From: Clostridiales bacterium
Lineage (GTDB): Bacteria; Bacillota; Clostridia; Lachnospirales; Lachnospiraceae
Length of the DNA stretch: 64,000 nucleotides
NCBI GenBank assembly: GCA_023663185.1
Contig: JAMPHY010000002.1
Location: 62,001 to 126,000 of the forward strand
Reading direction: 5' to 3'
Made by a program: the position numbers and the translations under genes. The notes below the pieces were generated by a model, which saw nothing but the letters and a program-made list of their open reading frames with translations, did no database searches and had not been told where the DNA came from. Below are positions 25,238 through 33,950 of the stretch, piece after piece (within the stretch, counting starts at the first letter, position 1; each line of letters begins with the position of its first letter).

Positions 25238-26257
25238 TTAATTCTTTTTTAGTAAAGACGCCAGCCGTGAAACCAATTTCCATATACAAGATATAAGCAG
25301 ATTACACAGAAGCGCCACCGCGATGATACATATCGGGCTTATAATGAATCGGACCGATATGGATTCAATCCTAGAGAAATTTATACATCTCATGGCTACA
25401 AATACATGTGTGAGGTATAAATAAAGGGAACTTTTACCTAAAAAGGCAAATACCGGTTCTTTTATCCGGCATTTAGACGCAAGAATAAGGATTAGCAATG
25501 TCCAAACCACAGTTGCGCCAATCTGCACCCATATCTGATAATCTTCGGTATTGCCGCCCCAGTTTACGCCGCCTTCAAGCCCCCATTTTGTGATAAATAT
25601 CATACCAATAGACAGAATGATAAGCATATAAATCCATATTTTATCAATAATTTTTTTAAAGGTTTCTTCATATTCTCCGGCAATTAGACCGATGGCAAAT
25701 GCAATATTTGATACATACCAAAACGGCGACATATTATTTTTATAAAGGATATAAGACATGACATAGGTAAAGAGACAGAATAACAGTACCCTTATCCATT
25801 TAATTCGTATTAAGGCGTAAATAACAATAAATCCTATATAGAATAAGAATAGTACCATCATATACCAGTATTTGTATCCGCATATTAAAAACCATAGGTC
25901 TTGGAGGGAATTGAGCCCGTCTGAAATTAGCTCTATAAAACCTATTATGAGAAAATAAGGCAGATATACATTTTTAATCCTTTTCCACACAAATGTCCAG
26001 CTCATTTTATTATCGCCGAGGGATTTTATCATGGCGTACCCCGAAAAGAGAAAAAAGATATCGACGCCGTATACGCCAAGCTTTGTAAGGGCAAACCTAA
26101 AAGTTTCTATATTGCCTTCTGTTGCTGCGAGTATATTCCACCAGTGTCCATAATGTGATAATACGACCATTAATGCCGCAATTCCGCGGAACCAGTCAGT
26201 TTCACGTTTATTCATAAGGGTTTCATTCGTGATGGTTTTATTGTTGTTATTGTTCAT
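25238..26257 (-). CDS. Membrane acyltransferase (OafA/YrhL, acyltransferase 3 family)
   Basis: A 339-residue protein with about ten transmembrane helices. The family signature is at the N-terminus: ETDWFRGIAALMVVLSHYGHWW (conserved R-x10-H) followed by GVDIFFLFSGYAM. Members acylate peptidoglycan, capsule or exopolysaccharide using cytosolic acyl-CoA. GGAGTGAACT lies before the ATG, and the N-terminus is Asn-rich. The next gene on the strand encodes an SGNH hydrolase, suggesting that both act on the same surface polymer; the substrate is not evident. Confidence 0.88.
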   Translation of the reverse strand: MNNNNNKTITNETLMNKRETDWFRGIAALMVVLSHYGHWWNILAATEGNIETFRFALTKLGVYGVDIFFLFSGYAMIKSLGDNKMSWTFVWKRIKNVYLPYFLIIGFIELISDGLNSLQDLWFLICGYKYWYMMVLFLFYIGFIVIYALIRIKWIRVLLFCLFTYVMSYILYKNNMSPFWYVSNIAFAIGLIAGEYEETFKKIIDKIWIYMLIILSIGMIFITKWGLEGGVNWGGNTEDYQIWVQIGATVVWTLLILILASKCRIKEPVFAFLGKSSLYLYLTHVFVAMRCINFSRIESISVRFIISPICIIAVALLCNLLISCIWKLVSRLASLLKKN

Positions 26258-26368
26258 AGTTCACTCCATTTATGATGGCTGTTTAGCAATTATTCATGCT
26301 AATTATAGTATTATAGGAAAATTATAACAATACTTGGAACAATATCTTAAGAAAAAATTAAAGAATTG

Positions 26369-26397
26369 TTGTATTTTGGTGCGGGATTGGATATAAT
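26369..26397 (+). promoter_or_regulatory. Predicted promoter of the 6S RNA gene
   Basis: TTGTAT (26369-26374) and TATAAT (26392-26397) spaced by 17 bases; transcription is expected to start near 26404. Confidence 0.65.
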
Positions 26398-26403
26398 GAA
26401 ATT

Positions 26404-26590
26404 AGCCTGAGATGTGCGACAATTCTTGTTATTTTGAACCTACAGTTACTTTAAACGGGATTCCTACATCTTCATGCGGATGTCAAGCCTCCGGTCTTTG
26501 AACCTTATGCAGTGGAAGGCAGAAGCATGATTGCGGTTACCCACCTAGCGTGTGCTAGGAGTCAAAATACAGGATACGGCATTTCGGGTT
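26404..26590 (+). ncRNA. ssrS: Probable 6S RNA
   Basis: A non-coding stretch of about 190 bases with its own promoter and intrinsic terminator. The 5' part (TTCTTGTTATTTTGA) is largely complementary to the 3' part (TCAAAATACAGGAT), giving the long rod with internal bulges expected of 6S RNA, the regulator that binds sigma-A RNA polymerase. Internal stretches such as CCTCCGGTC, AGTGGAAGGCAG and ACCCACCTAG...CTAGGAGTCAAAAT agree with my memory of clostridial 6S RNAs. No open frame is present. The identity rests on structure and recollection, not on a covariance search. Confidence 0.7.
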
Positions 26591-26595
26591 TACAT

Positions 26596-26625
26596 AAAAG
26601 CAGCTTTTACGGCTGCTTTTTCTTT
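26596..26625 (+). terminator. Intrinsic terminator of the 6S RNA gene
   Basis: AAAAGCAGC and GGCTGCTTTT form a stem around TTTTAC, followed by TTCTTT. Confidence 0.85.
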
Positions 26626-26733
26626 AGCATATGCCTAGGGCTTAAGTTCCTTAAGATTGCATTTTCTACTATTTATATACATACATTATAAAAGCATGAT
26701 TTGCCAATCTTTACCGTGCGGGGAGCATAAATA

Positions 26734-29001
26734 ATGAATATGAAATATAAAAAAGAAAACCTGAATAATTTAATTAAGCTGATTTGCATACTGGCGGGAA
26801 TGGTATTTTTATTTACAATCTGGTTAAACAGCCATGAAAGCAAAAAAGAAACACCGCAGGGAGAGGGAATAAGCATAGAAGATGTGAATATTCTGTTACA
26901 GGCGTTGGGCGTAGCAGAACTAAGTGGTACAAAGCAGGACAACGCAGAAGAGGATAATACAGAACCGGATGGCATTACATACGGGCAGTACATGGAGATA
27001 TATGAGCAGCTTGACGCAGCTTCGATGGGGATTCCCGATTTTGCTGAAAAATATGAGGATACTTACATATTTATGAAAGAGGACTGGTACGAGGCATATA
27101 AATATATGCTGGCGTATCTTGATACGGAGTCGTCTATCTGGAAGACGACAGTGTTTATTATCAAGGTAGACGAAGAGAAGAGGAAAATCTATACACAGAA
27201 CGAAGAATACGAATATCTATCTTCGTCTTTTGCAGATTCGGCGTTTACGAAAGAAGAGGTGTATGTTAAGGGAGACAGACTCCTTACCTGTATGCGCATA
27301 CTGCCGGAAGAGACGATTCTGGAAAACGTCTGGGTTATGGAAGTGGATAAAAACGATAATGATTCAGACAGCGCAGGCGGAGCCTTGTTGGAGTGCTTTT
27401 ACCGGCAGGTTAATTTCACGGTGGAAGCAGATTTATCCGTGGCTAAAGACGCTCTTAGGGAGTGTGTTACGGATTTGACCTTCGATAACGGAAAGCTTGT
27501 TAAACAGCGGCAAAAGCAGGATAAGATACGCGGTAAGCTTCTAAGCGTAGCGGATAACTTTTTAGAGATAGAAGGATACGGCACATATGAAATCGAAGAA
27601 AATCTGGAAGTCTATAAGTTATTCGGCACACTTGAATCACAGAAAAAAGCGGATTTGATGATTGGCTATGACTATACGGATTTTGTTATAAAGAATAATA
27701 AGGTCTGCGCCTGTCTTGTCTCTAGAGAAGGCGAAACCGACCAGATACGTGTCTTGCTTAAAAATACCGGAAACGGAAGTTATTATTATAATGAAGCGAG
27801 CGTTACCGTGGACGGAATACAGACGGATATAAAGGAGGATAAATTAAAGGAAGGCGAGAGGGTTTCTTTTCAGAGCACAGCGCTGACCGATGGAGTCAAA
27901 CTAGAGGCGGATGGCATATCACAGGAAAATAATCTCTATAGGGGGAGTCTGGAATTTTATAAGACAGGTGACGGAATGGTTATCATAAATGAACTGCCGT
28001 TAGAAGAATATTTATATGCGGTGGTGCCAAGCGAGATGCCTGCGTATTATCCTATAGAGGCGCTTAAAGCACAGGCGGTCTGTGCGAGAACTTATGCGCT
28101 GCGGTTTATACTGCATGCGGGGCTGCCGGAGTTTGGCGCACATTTGGACAATACCACGTCATATCAGGTATACCATAATATTGCGGAAAATTCCGCGACC
28201 ACTACGGCGGTGAAGGAGACTGACGGTATGACGCTGTATTATCAGGGTGAGCCGGCGCAGAATTATTATTACTCGACTTCCTGCGGTTATGGTACGGATA
28301 CTAGAATCTGGAAGACGGGAGATGGACAGGCGATAGAGTATATAAAGGCGGGAAAGCTTGCGCCTGCAGAAGATGAGGCTAATGCTTACAGTGCCGAATA
28401 TATGGAAGATGAGGAGAATTTTGCCGCATATATAAATAGTGTGGACGAAGCGGACTTTGAAAGCAGTGAGCCGTGGTATCGGTGGAGTTATGAGGTGAAA
28501 GAACTTGATGTAAGCGCGCTGCTTGATAGAATAAAGGAGAGGTATAAGGCGAACGCTTCGCTTATTCTGGTGAGAAAGGGCAGCGAAGGGGAGTATTATT
28601 ATGTCTCTGAGGAGATAAACGACATAGGAGAGCTAAGGGATATAAGCATAAGTAAAAGAGGAACGGGCGGCATTGCCGACGAAATGATTATAAGCGGAAG
28701 CAAGGAAGTTATAAAAGTAATTTCCGAATATAATATCAGGCGTATTTTGTGCGACGGTAAAAGCGAAGTAATAAGGCAGGACGGAAGCGTTATAGCGGCG
28801 GGGAGCCTTCTGCCGAGCGCGTTTTTGATAATAAAGGCTGGTAAAGACGGCGAAGATATGGTAGGATATACTTTAATCGGCGGCGGCTACGGACACGGCG
28901 TAGGCATGTCGCAGAACGGGGCTAAAGAGATGGGCAGTCTGGGATATAACTATGAGGAAATTCTCGATATGTTTTTTGCAGACTGTGAGGTGCATAAATG
29001 A
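26734..29001 (+). CDS. SpoIID/LytB domain protein, membrane-anchored
   Basis: A 755-residue protein with one N-terminal transmembrane helix (about 14-32), a long central region of unknown fold, and a C-terminal SpoIID domain. The domain is marked by LPLEEYLYAVVPSEMPAYYP, ALKAQAVCARTYAL, and at the end GGGYGHGVGMSQNGAKEMG. SpoIID-type proteins are lytic transglycosylases acting on denuded peptidoglycan during engulfment. This protein is about twice the length of SpoIID itself, so it is a paralogue rather than the canonical spoIID. GGGGAG precedes the start. The stop overlaps the yihY start (ATGA). Confidence 0.88.
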   Translation: MNMKYKKENLNNLIKLICILAGMVFLFTIWLNSHESKKETPQGEGISIEDVNILLQALGVAELSGTKQDNAEEDNTEPDGITYGQYMEIYEQLDAASMGIPDFAEKYEDTYIFMKEDWYEAYKYMLAYLDTESSIWKTTVFIIKVDEEKRKIYTQNEEYEYLSSSFADSAFTKEEVYVKGDRLLTCMRILPEETILENVWVMEVDKNDNDSDSAGGALLECFYRQVNFTVEADLSVAKDALRECVTDLTFDNGKLVKQRQKQDKIRGKLLSVADNFLEIEGYGTYEIEENLEVYKLFGTLESQKKADLMIGYDYTDFVIKNNKVCACLVSREGETDQIRVLLKNTGNGSYYYNEASVTVDGIQTDIKEDKLKEGERVSFQSTALTDGVKLEADGISQENNLYRGSLEFYKTGDGMVIINELPLEEYLYAVVPSEMPAYYPIEALKAQAVCARTYALRFILHAGLPEFGAHLDNTTSYQVYHNIAENSATTTAVKETDGMTLYYQGEPAQNYYYSTSCGYGTDTRIWKTGDGQAIEYIKAGKLAPAEDEANAYSAEYMEDEENFAAYINSVDEADFESSEPWYRWSYEVKELDVSALLDRIKERYKANASLILVRKGSEGEYYYVSEEINDIGELRDISISKRGTGGIADEMIISGSKEVIKVISEYNIRRILCDGKSEVIRQDGSVIAAGSLLPSAFLIIKAGKDGEDMVGYTLIGGGYGHGVGMSQNGAKEMGSLGYNYEEILDMFFADCEVHK

Positions 29002-29855
29002 GGACAATAATCAGACTGTATTATATATTCAGGGATTTTTCAAGGCAGATGACGCGCAAAAATATCAGTTCCTTTGCGGCAAGCTCGGCGTTTTTTCTAT
29101 TTTTATCGCTGGTGCCGCTGCTAATGGCGTTGTGTGCCATTCTGCCGTTTACTTCATTGACTGCCGATAATCTGATTACGGCGATTATGAGGGTGCTGCC
29201 GAATGCGATAGATGATTTTGTCACTAAGGTAGTGTATGACGTTTACTCAAGAAGTACCGGCACTATTACGGTATTTGCCCTTGTCACGCTATGGTCGGCG
29301 GCGAAAGCAATGCTCTCGCTTATACAGGGGCTTAATGCAGTAAACGATATAGAAGAGAAGCGTAATTATCTGCTGTTACGCACCATTGCCTGTTTCTATA
29401 CGGTCATTATGCTTGTGGCGATTATTCTTTCTGTCTTTGTCATGGTATTCGGTAACGTTATCGTTGATGTTGTATTGAAAGATATTCCTCAATTACATGT
29501 AATAGTGCAGTTTATCATGCACTTTAGATTTGTTTTTTCATGGTTTTTGCTGACGCTTATTTTTGCGGTTATTTACACCTTTGTGCCGGCTGTCAAATTA
29601 AAATTTAAAAGGCAGCTTCCGGGGGCGGTTTTTTCGGCGGTTGTATGGAGTATCGCGTCCTATATCTTCTCTGTGTATGTCGGAAGCTTTAACGGGTTTG
29701 GCACATATGGAAGCCTTACCACTGTGGTTATTTTGATGTTTTATTTCTATATGGTTATGTATATACTTTTGATTGGCGCGCATATTAACAGGTATTTCGG
29801 ACCTGTATATAAATTTTTGTTTGGGTGGCTTGACAAGTCGCCCAAAAATCATTAG
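28998..29855 (+). CDS. YihY/virulence factor BrkB family membrane protein
   Basis: A 285-residue protein with about six transmembrane helices. Family markers are ISSFAASSAFFLFLSLVPLLM, LWSAAKAMLSLIQGLN and the late SFNGFGTYGSLTTVVILMFYFY. The family was once annotated as ribonuclease BN, which is not supported; its function is unknown. The start is coupled to the SpoIID-domain gene by a 4-base overlap. Its stop codon lies in the -10 box of the pheS promoter. Confidence 0.9.
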   Translation: MRTIIRLYYIFRDFSRQMTRKNISSFAASSAFFLFLSLVPLLMALCAILPFTSLTADNLITAIMRVLPNAIDDFVTKVVYDVYSRSTGTITVFALVTLWSAAKAMLSLIQGLNAVNDIEEKRNYLLLRTIACFYTVIMLVAIILSVFVMVFGNVIVDVVLKDIPQLHVIVQFIMHFRFVFSWFLLTLIFAVIYTFVPAVKLKFKRQLPGAVFSAVVWSIASYIFSVYVGSFNGFGTYGSLTTVVILMFYFYMVMYILLIGAHINRYFGPVYKFLFGWLDKSPKNH

Positions 29856-29858
29856 AAT
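29830..29858 (+). promoter_or_regulatory. Predicted promoter of the pheS T-box transcript
   Basis: TTGACA (29830-29835) and TAGAAT (29853-29858) have 17-base spacing. The promoter lies inside the last codons of the YihY-family gene, and its -10 box begins with that gene's TAG stop. Confidence 0.7.
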
Positions 29859-29879
29859 AAAGTGAAATATAAAAAGGCT

Positions 29880-30140
29880 GTGAAGGTGTCAGTAGAACAG
29901 TATTTTCTTACAGAGAGAGGAAGTCGTCGGCTGTAAGCTTCCTTAAGTTCAGATAATGTTTTGAATTTCCCACCGGAGCTGCTTAGGCGAAAAGCTAGTC
30001 TTAGCTTAGTAGTTTAAGACGTAGAGAGCGCGTTAAGCAAAATAAGAGTCTGTTTATTTGTTGTTTGAATAAGCAGGAATTTTGGGTGGTACCGCGGATT
30101 AATTCGTCCCATATGCTGTTGTTGGCATATGGGATTTTTT
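29880..30140 (+). promoter_or_regulatory. T-box leader (Phe) controlling pheST
   Basis: The T-box sequence GGGTGGTACCGCGG is at 30084-30097. A terminator follows: CCCATATGC (30108-30116) and GCATATGGG (30125-30133), then TTTTTT. Stem I is visible upstream, including AGAGAGAGGAAGTC and GGCTGTAAGCTTCC. The specifier region GAATTTCCC (29963-29971) contains overlapping Phe codons TTT/TTC just before the conserved ACCGGAGC segment. Uncharged tRNA-Phe should bind and prevent termination, raising pheST expression. The specificity agrees with the downstream genes. Confidence 0.95.
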
Positions 30141-30207
30141 AATTATCTTGAATTTTGCGCCAAAGACTATGCGGGTTAATTATATTAATATAGAAAGGAA
30201 AGAGAGC

Positions 30208-31227
30208 ATGAAAGAGAAGTTGGAACAGATTAAAGCCGAAGCGCTTCGCCAGATTGAGTCAAGCGACGCTTTGGAGAAATTGAACGAGGTGCGCGTCAAC
30301 TTCCTCGGTAAAAAGGGAGAACTTACAAGCGTATTAAAAAGTATGAAGGACGTAGCGCCGGAAGAGCGTCCTAAAGTGGGGCAGTTGGTGAACGAGACCA
30401 GAGAGCAGATTGAGGGCATACTCGAAGCCGCTATCGCTAAGATGGAAAAGGCGGCAAGGGAAGCTCAGATGAAAGCAGAGGTAATTGACGTTACCCTGCC
30501 GGCAAAAAAGAATATCATAGGACACCGTCACCCGAACTCGATAGCGCTTGAAGAGGTAGAGAGAATCTTCGTCGGCATGGGCTATGAAGTAGTGGAAGGA
30601 CCGGAGATAGAGACCGATTATTATAATTTTGAAGCGCTGAATATTCCTGCGGACCACCCGGCAAAAGACGAACAGGACACCTTCTATATCAGCGGCGATT
30701 TCCTGCTGCGTACACAGACGTCAGGAATACAGGTGCATGAGATGGAGAAAGGCAAACTGCCTATAAGAATGATTGCGCCGGGAAGAGTTTTCCGTTCTGA
30801 CGAAGTAGACGCAACTCACTCGCCGTCATTCCATCAGATAGAAGGGCTTGTGATTGATAAGCATATTACATTTGCGGACCTTAAAGGAACTCTGGCTGAG
30901 TTTGCTAAGGAGTTGTTCGGAGAGGAGACTAAGGTAAAGTTTAGACCGCACCATTTCAACTTCACGGAACCGAGCGCGGAGATGGACGTAAGCTGCTTTA
31001 AGTGCGGCGGGGAAGGCTGCCGTTTCTGCAAGGGCACCGGCTGGATAGAAATTTTAGGCTGCGGCATGGTTCACCCGAATGTACTGCGAATGAGTAAGAT
31101 TGATCCTGAGGAATATACAGGTTTTGCATTCGGAGTAGGACTTGAGAGGATTGCGCTGCTTAAATATGAGATTGACGATATGCGGCTGCTGTATGAGAAT
31201 GATGTGAGATTTTTAAAGCAGTTTTAA
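30208..31227 (+). CDS. pheS: Phenylalanyl-tRNA synthetase alpha subunit
   Basis: The 339-residue alpha subunit, carrying the class II catalytic core that forms Phe-tRNA. It has an N-terminal coiled coil, then GHRHPNSIALEEVERIF, the motif 2 region FRSDEVDATHSPSFHQIEG, and motif 3 GFAFGVGLERIALLKY. A CxxC pair region (CFKCGGEGCRFCKG) is typical of the clostridial form. I chose the ATG at 30208 after AGAAAGGAAAGAGAG; the upstream in-frame start at 30148 lies right after the T-box terminator and lacks a site. It forms an alpha2-beta2 enzyme with PheT. Confidence 0.97.
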   Translation: MKEKLEQIKAEALRQIESSDALEKLNEVRVNFLGKKGELTSVLKSMKDVAPEERPKVGQLVNETREQIEGILEAAIAKMEKAAREAQMKAEVIDVTLPAKKNIIGHRHPNSIALEEVERIFVGMGYEVVEGPEIETDYYNFEALNIPADHPAKDEQDTFYISGDFLLRTQTSGIQVHEMEKGKLPIRMIAPGRVFRSDEVDATHSPSFHQIEGLVIDKHITFADLKGTLAEFAKELFGEETKVKFRPHHFNFTEPSAEMDVSCFKCGGEGCRFCKGTGWIEILGCGMVHPNVLRMSKIDPEEYTGFAFGVGLERIALLKYEIDDMRLLYENDVRFLKQF

Positions 31228-31266
31228 TAAGTTAAATGAACAAAAAATCAGGAGGAATTAGAATAT

Positions 31267-33696
31267 ATGAATACTGCATTATCGTGGATTAAGGCATATG
31301 TGCCGGAGCTTTCGTGTACGGACAAGGAATATGCGGACGCCATGACGCTTAGCGGAACGAAAGTGGAAACTTATGAAAAATTAGACAAAAATCTGGAAAA
31401 AATTGTAATCGGACAGATTGTAAAGATTGACAAACACCCCGACGCCGACAAGCTTATCGTATGTCAGGTAGATATCGGCAAAGAGACTATTCAGATTGTC
31501 ACAGGAGCGCCTAATGTTAAAGAAGGGGATAAAGTGCCCGTAGTATTAGACGGCGGCAAGGTGGCGGGAGGACATGACGGCGGACCGCTGCCGGAGGACG
31601 GAATCGTTATTAAAGCAGGAATGCTGCGTGGAGTTTCTTCTAATGGAATGATGTGTTCTATTGAAGAACTTGGCTCAAGCCGTGATATGTATCCGGAAGC
31701 TCCGGAGATGGGTATCTATATTTTCCCACAGGACGCGCAGATAGGCGCAGACGCGGTTGAAGCGCTTGGACTTAAAGATACCGTATTTGAGTATGAAATT
31801 ACTTCCAATAGGGTAGATTGTTATAGTGTAATCGGCGTGGCGCGTGAAGCGGCTGCGACATTCAAGAAGCCTTTTATAGCGCCTAAAGTTGAAGTGAAGG
31901 AAAATAATGAAAAAGTAGAAGACTATATCAGCGTGAAAGTCGAAGACACCGACCTATGCCCGCGTTATTGCGCGAGGGTATGCACTAATATTAAAATCGC
32001 GCCTTCTCCGAAATGGATGCAGCGCAGGCTGGCGGCGAGCGGAATCCGTCCGATTAACAATCTGGTTGACATAACTAATTATGTTATGGAAGAGTACGGA
32101 CAGCCTATGCATGCATATGACTTAGATACCGTAGCGGGACGCCAGATTATCGTGCGTCGTGCTAAAGACGGAGACGTATTCCAGACTTTAGACGGACAGA
32201 TGCGCAATCTGGATAAAGATATGCTGATGATTTGCGATGCTGAGAAGGAAATCGGCGTTGCAGGAATCATGGGCGGAGAAAATTCTAAGATTACAGATAA
32301 TGTAAAGACGGTATTATTTGAAGCGGCGACGTTCAACGGCGCTAATATCAGAAAATCCGCTAAGCGTCTAGGACTTCGTACCGATGCTTCCGGTATTTTT
32401 GAAAAAGGGCTTGATCCGCGCAATGCAAAGGTGGCAATCGACAGAGCTTGCCAGCTTATACAGGAGCTTGGCTGCGGAGATGTAGTCGGCGGAACGGCGG
32501 ACGTTTGCGTGCCGCTTAAAGAATTAAGAAGGATTAAATTTGATAGCAAGCGTATCAATAATCTGCTTGGGACAGATGTTTCCGAAAAAGAGATGGAAGA
32601 AATCTTTGCAAGGTTGGAGCTTGAACTTGAAACTCAAAGCGATGGCACCAAGATAATTATTGTTCCATCTTTCAGGCAGGATTTGGAAGGAATAGCGGAT
32701 ATCGCAGAGGAAGTAGCGCGTTTCTACGGATATGATAAGATTCCTATGACGCTGCCAAACGGCGAGGCTACTACTGGCAAACTCAGCTTTAAGTTACGCA
32801 TTGAGCAAAAAGCAAGAGATATCGCTGAATACTGCGGTTTTTCACAAGGAATGTGCTATTCGTTTGAAAGCCCTAAGGTATTTGACAAGCTGCTTCTTGA
32901 TAAAGACGATGTTTTAAGAAAAGCAATAACGATTGCCAATCCGCTCGGAGAAGATTTTTCCATTATGCGTACTATTTCATTAAATGGTATGCTGACAAGC
33001 CTTGCGACTAACTATAACAGAAGAAATAAGTCCGTGCGTCTTTATGAGCTCGGAAATATATATCTTCCGGAGAGCCTTCCTTTGACGAAACTGCCCGATG
33101 AGAGAATGCAGTTTACCCTCGGAATGTATGGAGACGGCGATTTCTTTACCATGAAAGGCGTGGTGGAAGAATTTTTTGACAGCATAGGAATGAATAAAAA
33201 GACTGTTTATGAGCCGAAAGCAGGCAAGAACTTCTTGCATCCGGGACGACAGGCGAATATAATTTATGAAGGAAAAGTCGTAGGCTTCTTAGGCGAAGTG
33301 CATCCGGAAGTCTGTGATAATTACGACTTAAATACCAAAGCATATGTGGCGGTATTGGATATGCCGGAAATACTGCCGTTTGCGACTTTTGACAGAAAGT
33401 ATACGGGCGTGGCGAAATATCCTGCGGTGTCAAGGGATATCAGCATGGTTGTGCCTAAAGATATTCTCGCGGGACAGATTGAAGCTATGATTATGCAGCG
33501 CGGCGGCAAGCTTCTTGAGGAGTATAAGCTGTTCGATATCTATGAGGGCAGCCAGATAAAAGAAGGATATAAGTCGGTGGCGTATTCAATAACCTTCAGG
33601 GCGCAGGATAGAACGCTGGAAGAAGCAGATGTAAGCAGCGTGATGAAGAAGATTTTGAATGGGCTTGAAGGAATGGGGATTGAGCTTCGGAGTTAA
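31267..33696 (+). CDS. pheT: Phenylalanyl-tRNA synthetase beta subunit
   Basis: The 809-residue beta subunit, responsible for tRNA binding and editing. Domains in order are an EMAP/tRNA-binding OB fold (about 40-155: QIVKIDKHPDADKLIVCQV), the B3/B4 editing domain (RPINNLVDITNYVMEEYGQPMHAYD), B5, the catalytic-like core (EEVARFYGYDKIP) and the C-terminal ferredoxin-fold anticodon-binding domain (KYPAVSRDISMVV). Length is normal. AGGAGGAATT lies before the ATG. It is co-transcribed with pheS under T-box control. Confidence 0.97.
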   Translation: MNTALSWIKAYVPELSCTDKEYADAMTLSGTKVETYEKLDKNLEKIVIGQIVKIDKHPDADKLIVCQVDIGKETIQIVTGAPNVKEGDKVPVVLDGGKVAGGHDGGPLPEDGIVIKAGMLRGVSSNGMMCSIEELGSSRDMYPEAPEMGIYIFPQDAQIGADAVEALGLKDTVFEYEITSNRVDCYSVIGVAREAAATFKKPFIAPKVEVKENNEKVEDYISVKVEDTDLCPRYCARVCTNIKIAPSPKWMQRRLAASGIRPINNLVDITNYVMEEYGQPMHAYDLDTVAGRQIIVRRAKDGDVFQTLDGQMRNLDKDMLMICDAEKEIGVAGIMGGENSKITDNVKTVLFEAATFNGANIRKSAKRLGLRTDASGIFEKGLDPRNAKVAIDRACQLIQELGCGDVVGGTADVCVPLKELRRIKFDSKRINNLLGTDVSEKEMEEIFARLELELETQSDGTKIIIVPSFRQDLEGIADIAEEVARFYGYDKIPMTLPNGEATTGKLSFKLRIEQKARDIAEYCGFSQGMCYSFESPKVFDKLLLDKDDVLRKAITIANPLGEDFSIMRTISLNGMLTSLATNYNRRNKSVRLYELGNIYLPESLPLTKLPDERMQFTLGMYGDGDFFTMKGVVEEFFDSIGMNKKTVYEPKAGKNFLHPGRQANIIYEGKVVGFLGEVHPEVCDNYDLNTKAYVAVLDMPEILPFATFDRKYTGVAKYPAVSRDISMVVPKDILAGQIEAMIMQRGGKLLEEYKLFDIYEGSQIKEGYKSVAYSITFRAQDRTLEEADVSSVMKKILNGLEGMGIELRS

Positions 33697-33710
33697 AATG
33701 TAAAGGCTAC

Positions 33711-33848
33711 GTTGCACAATATATACAAAACAACGTAGGGCACGCTTTCGCTGCATTGCCGCCAGTAGCGGTACTAAGCTCGAAAAGACCTCGCTAAGTA
33801 CCGACGGCGGCAGAGCACCCTGCTTATGTTTTGTATATATTGTGCAAC
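33711..33848. repeat. 138-bp palindromic element, copy B
   Basis: Perfect 21-base inverted repeats (33711-33731 and 33828-33848) enclose a core that folds again: TGCCGCC pairs with GGCGGCA, and CGGTACT with AGTACCG. The core includes GTAGCGGTACTAAG (33765-33778), identical to the element at 10801. A GGCAC-x-CTTTCG is also shared. The arms are unrelated in sequence to those of the first element. No T-run follows, so it is not a normal terminator, although it lies directly after pheT. Confidence 0.78.
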
Positions 33849-33950
33849 TCATGCTGTGAAAAAATTCATGTGATAATTGAGAAATTCTGGTTATTGTGAT
33901 AAGATTTTGTAAATATTTAAGTAAAAATAAATAGAAAAGGAGATAAGAAG

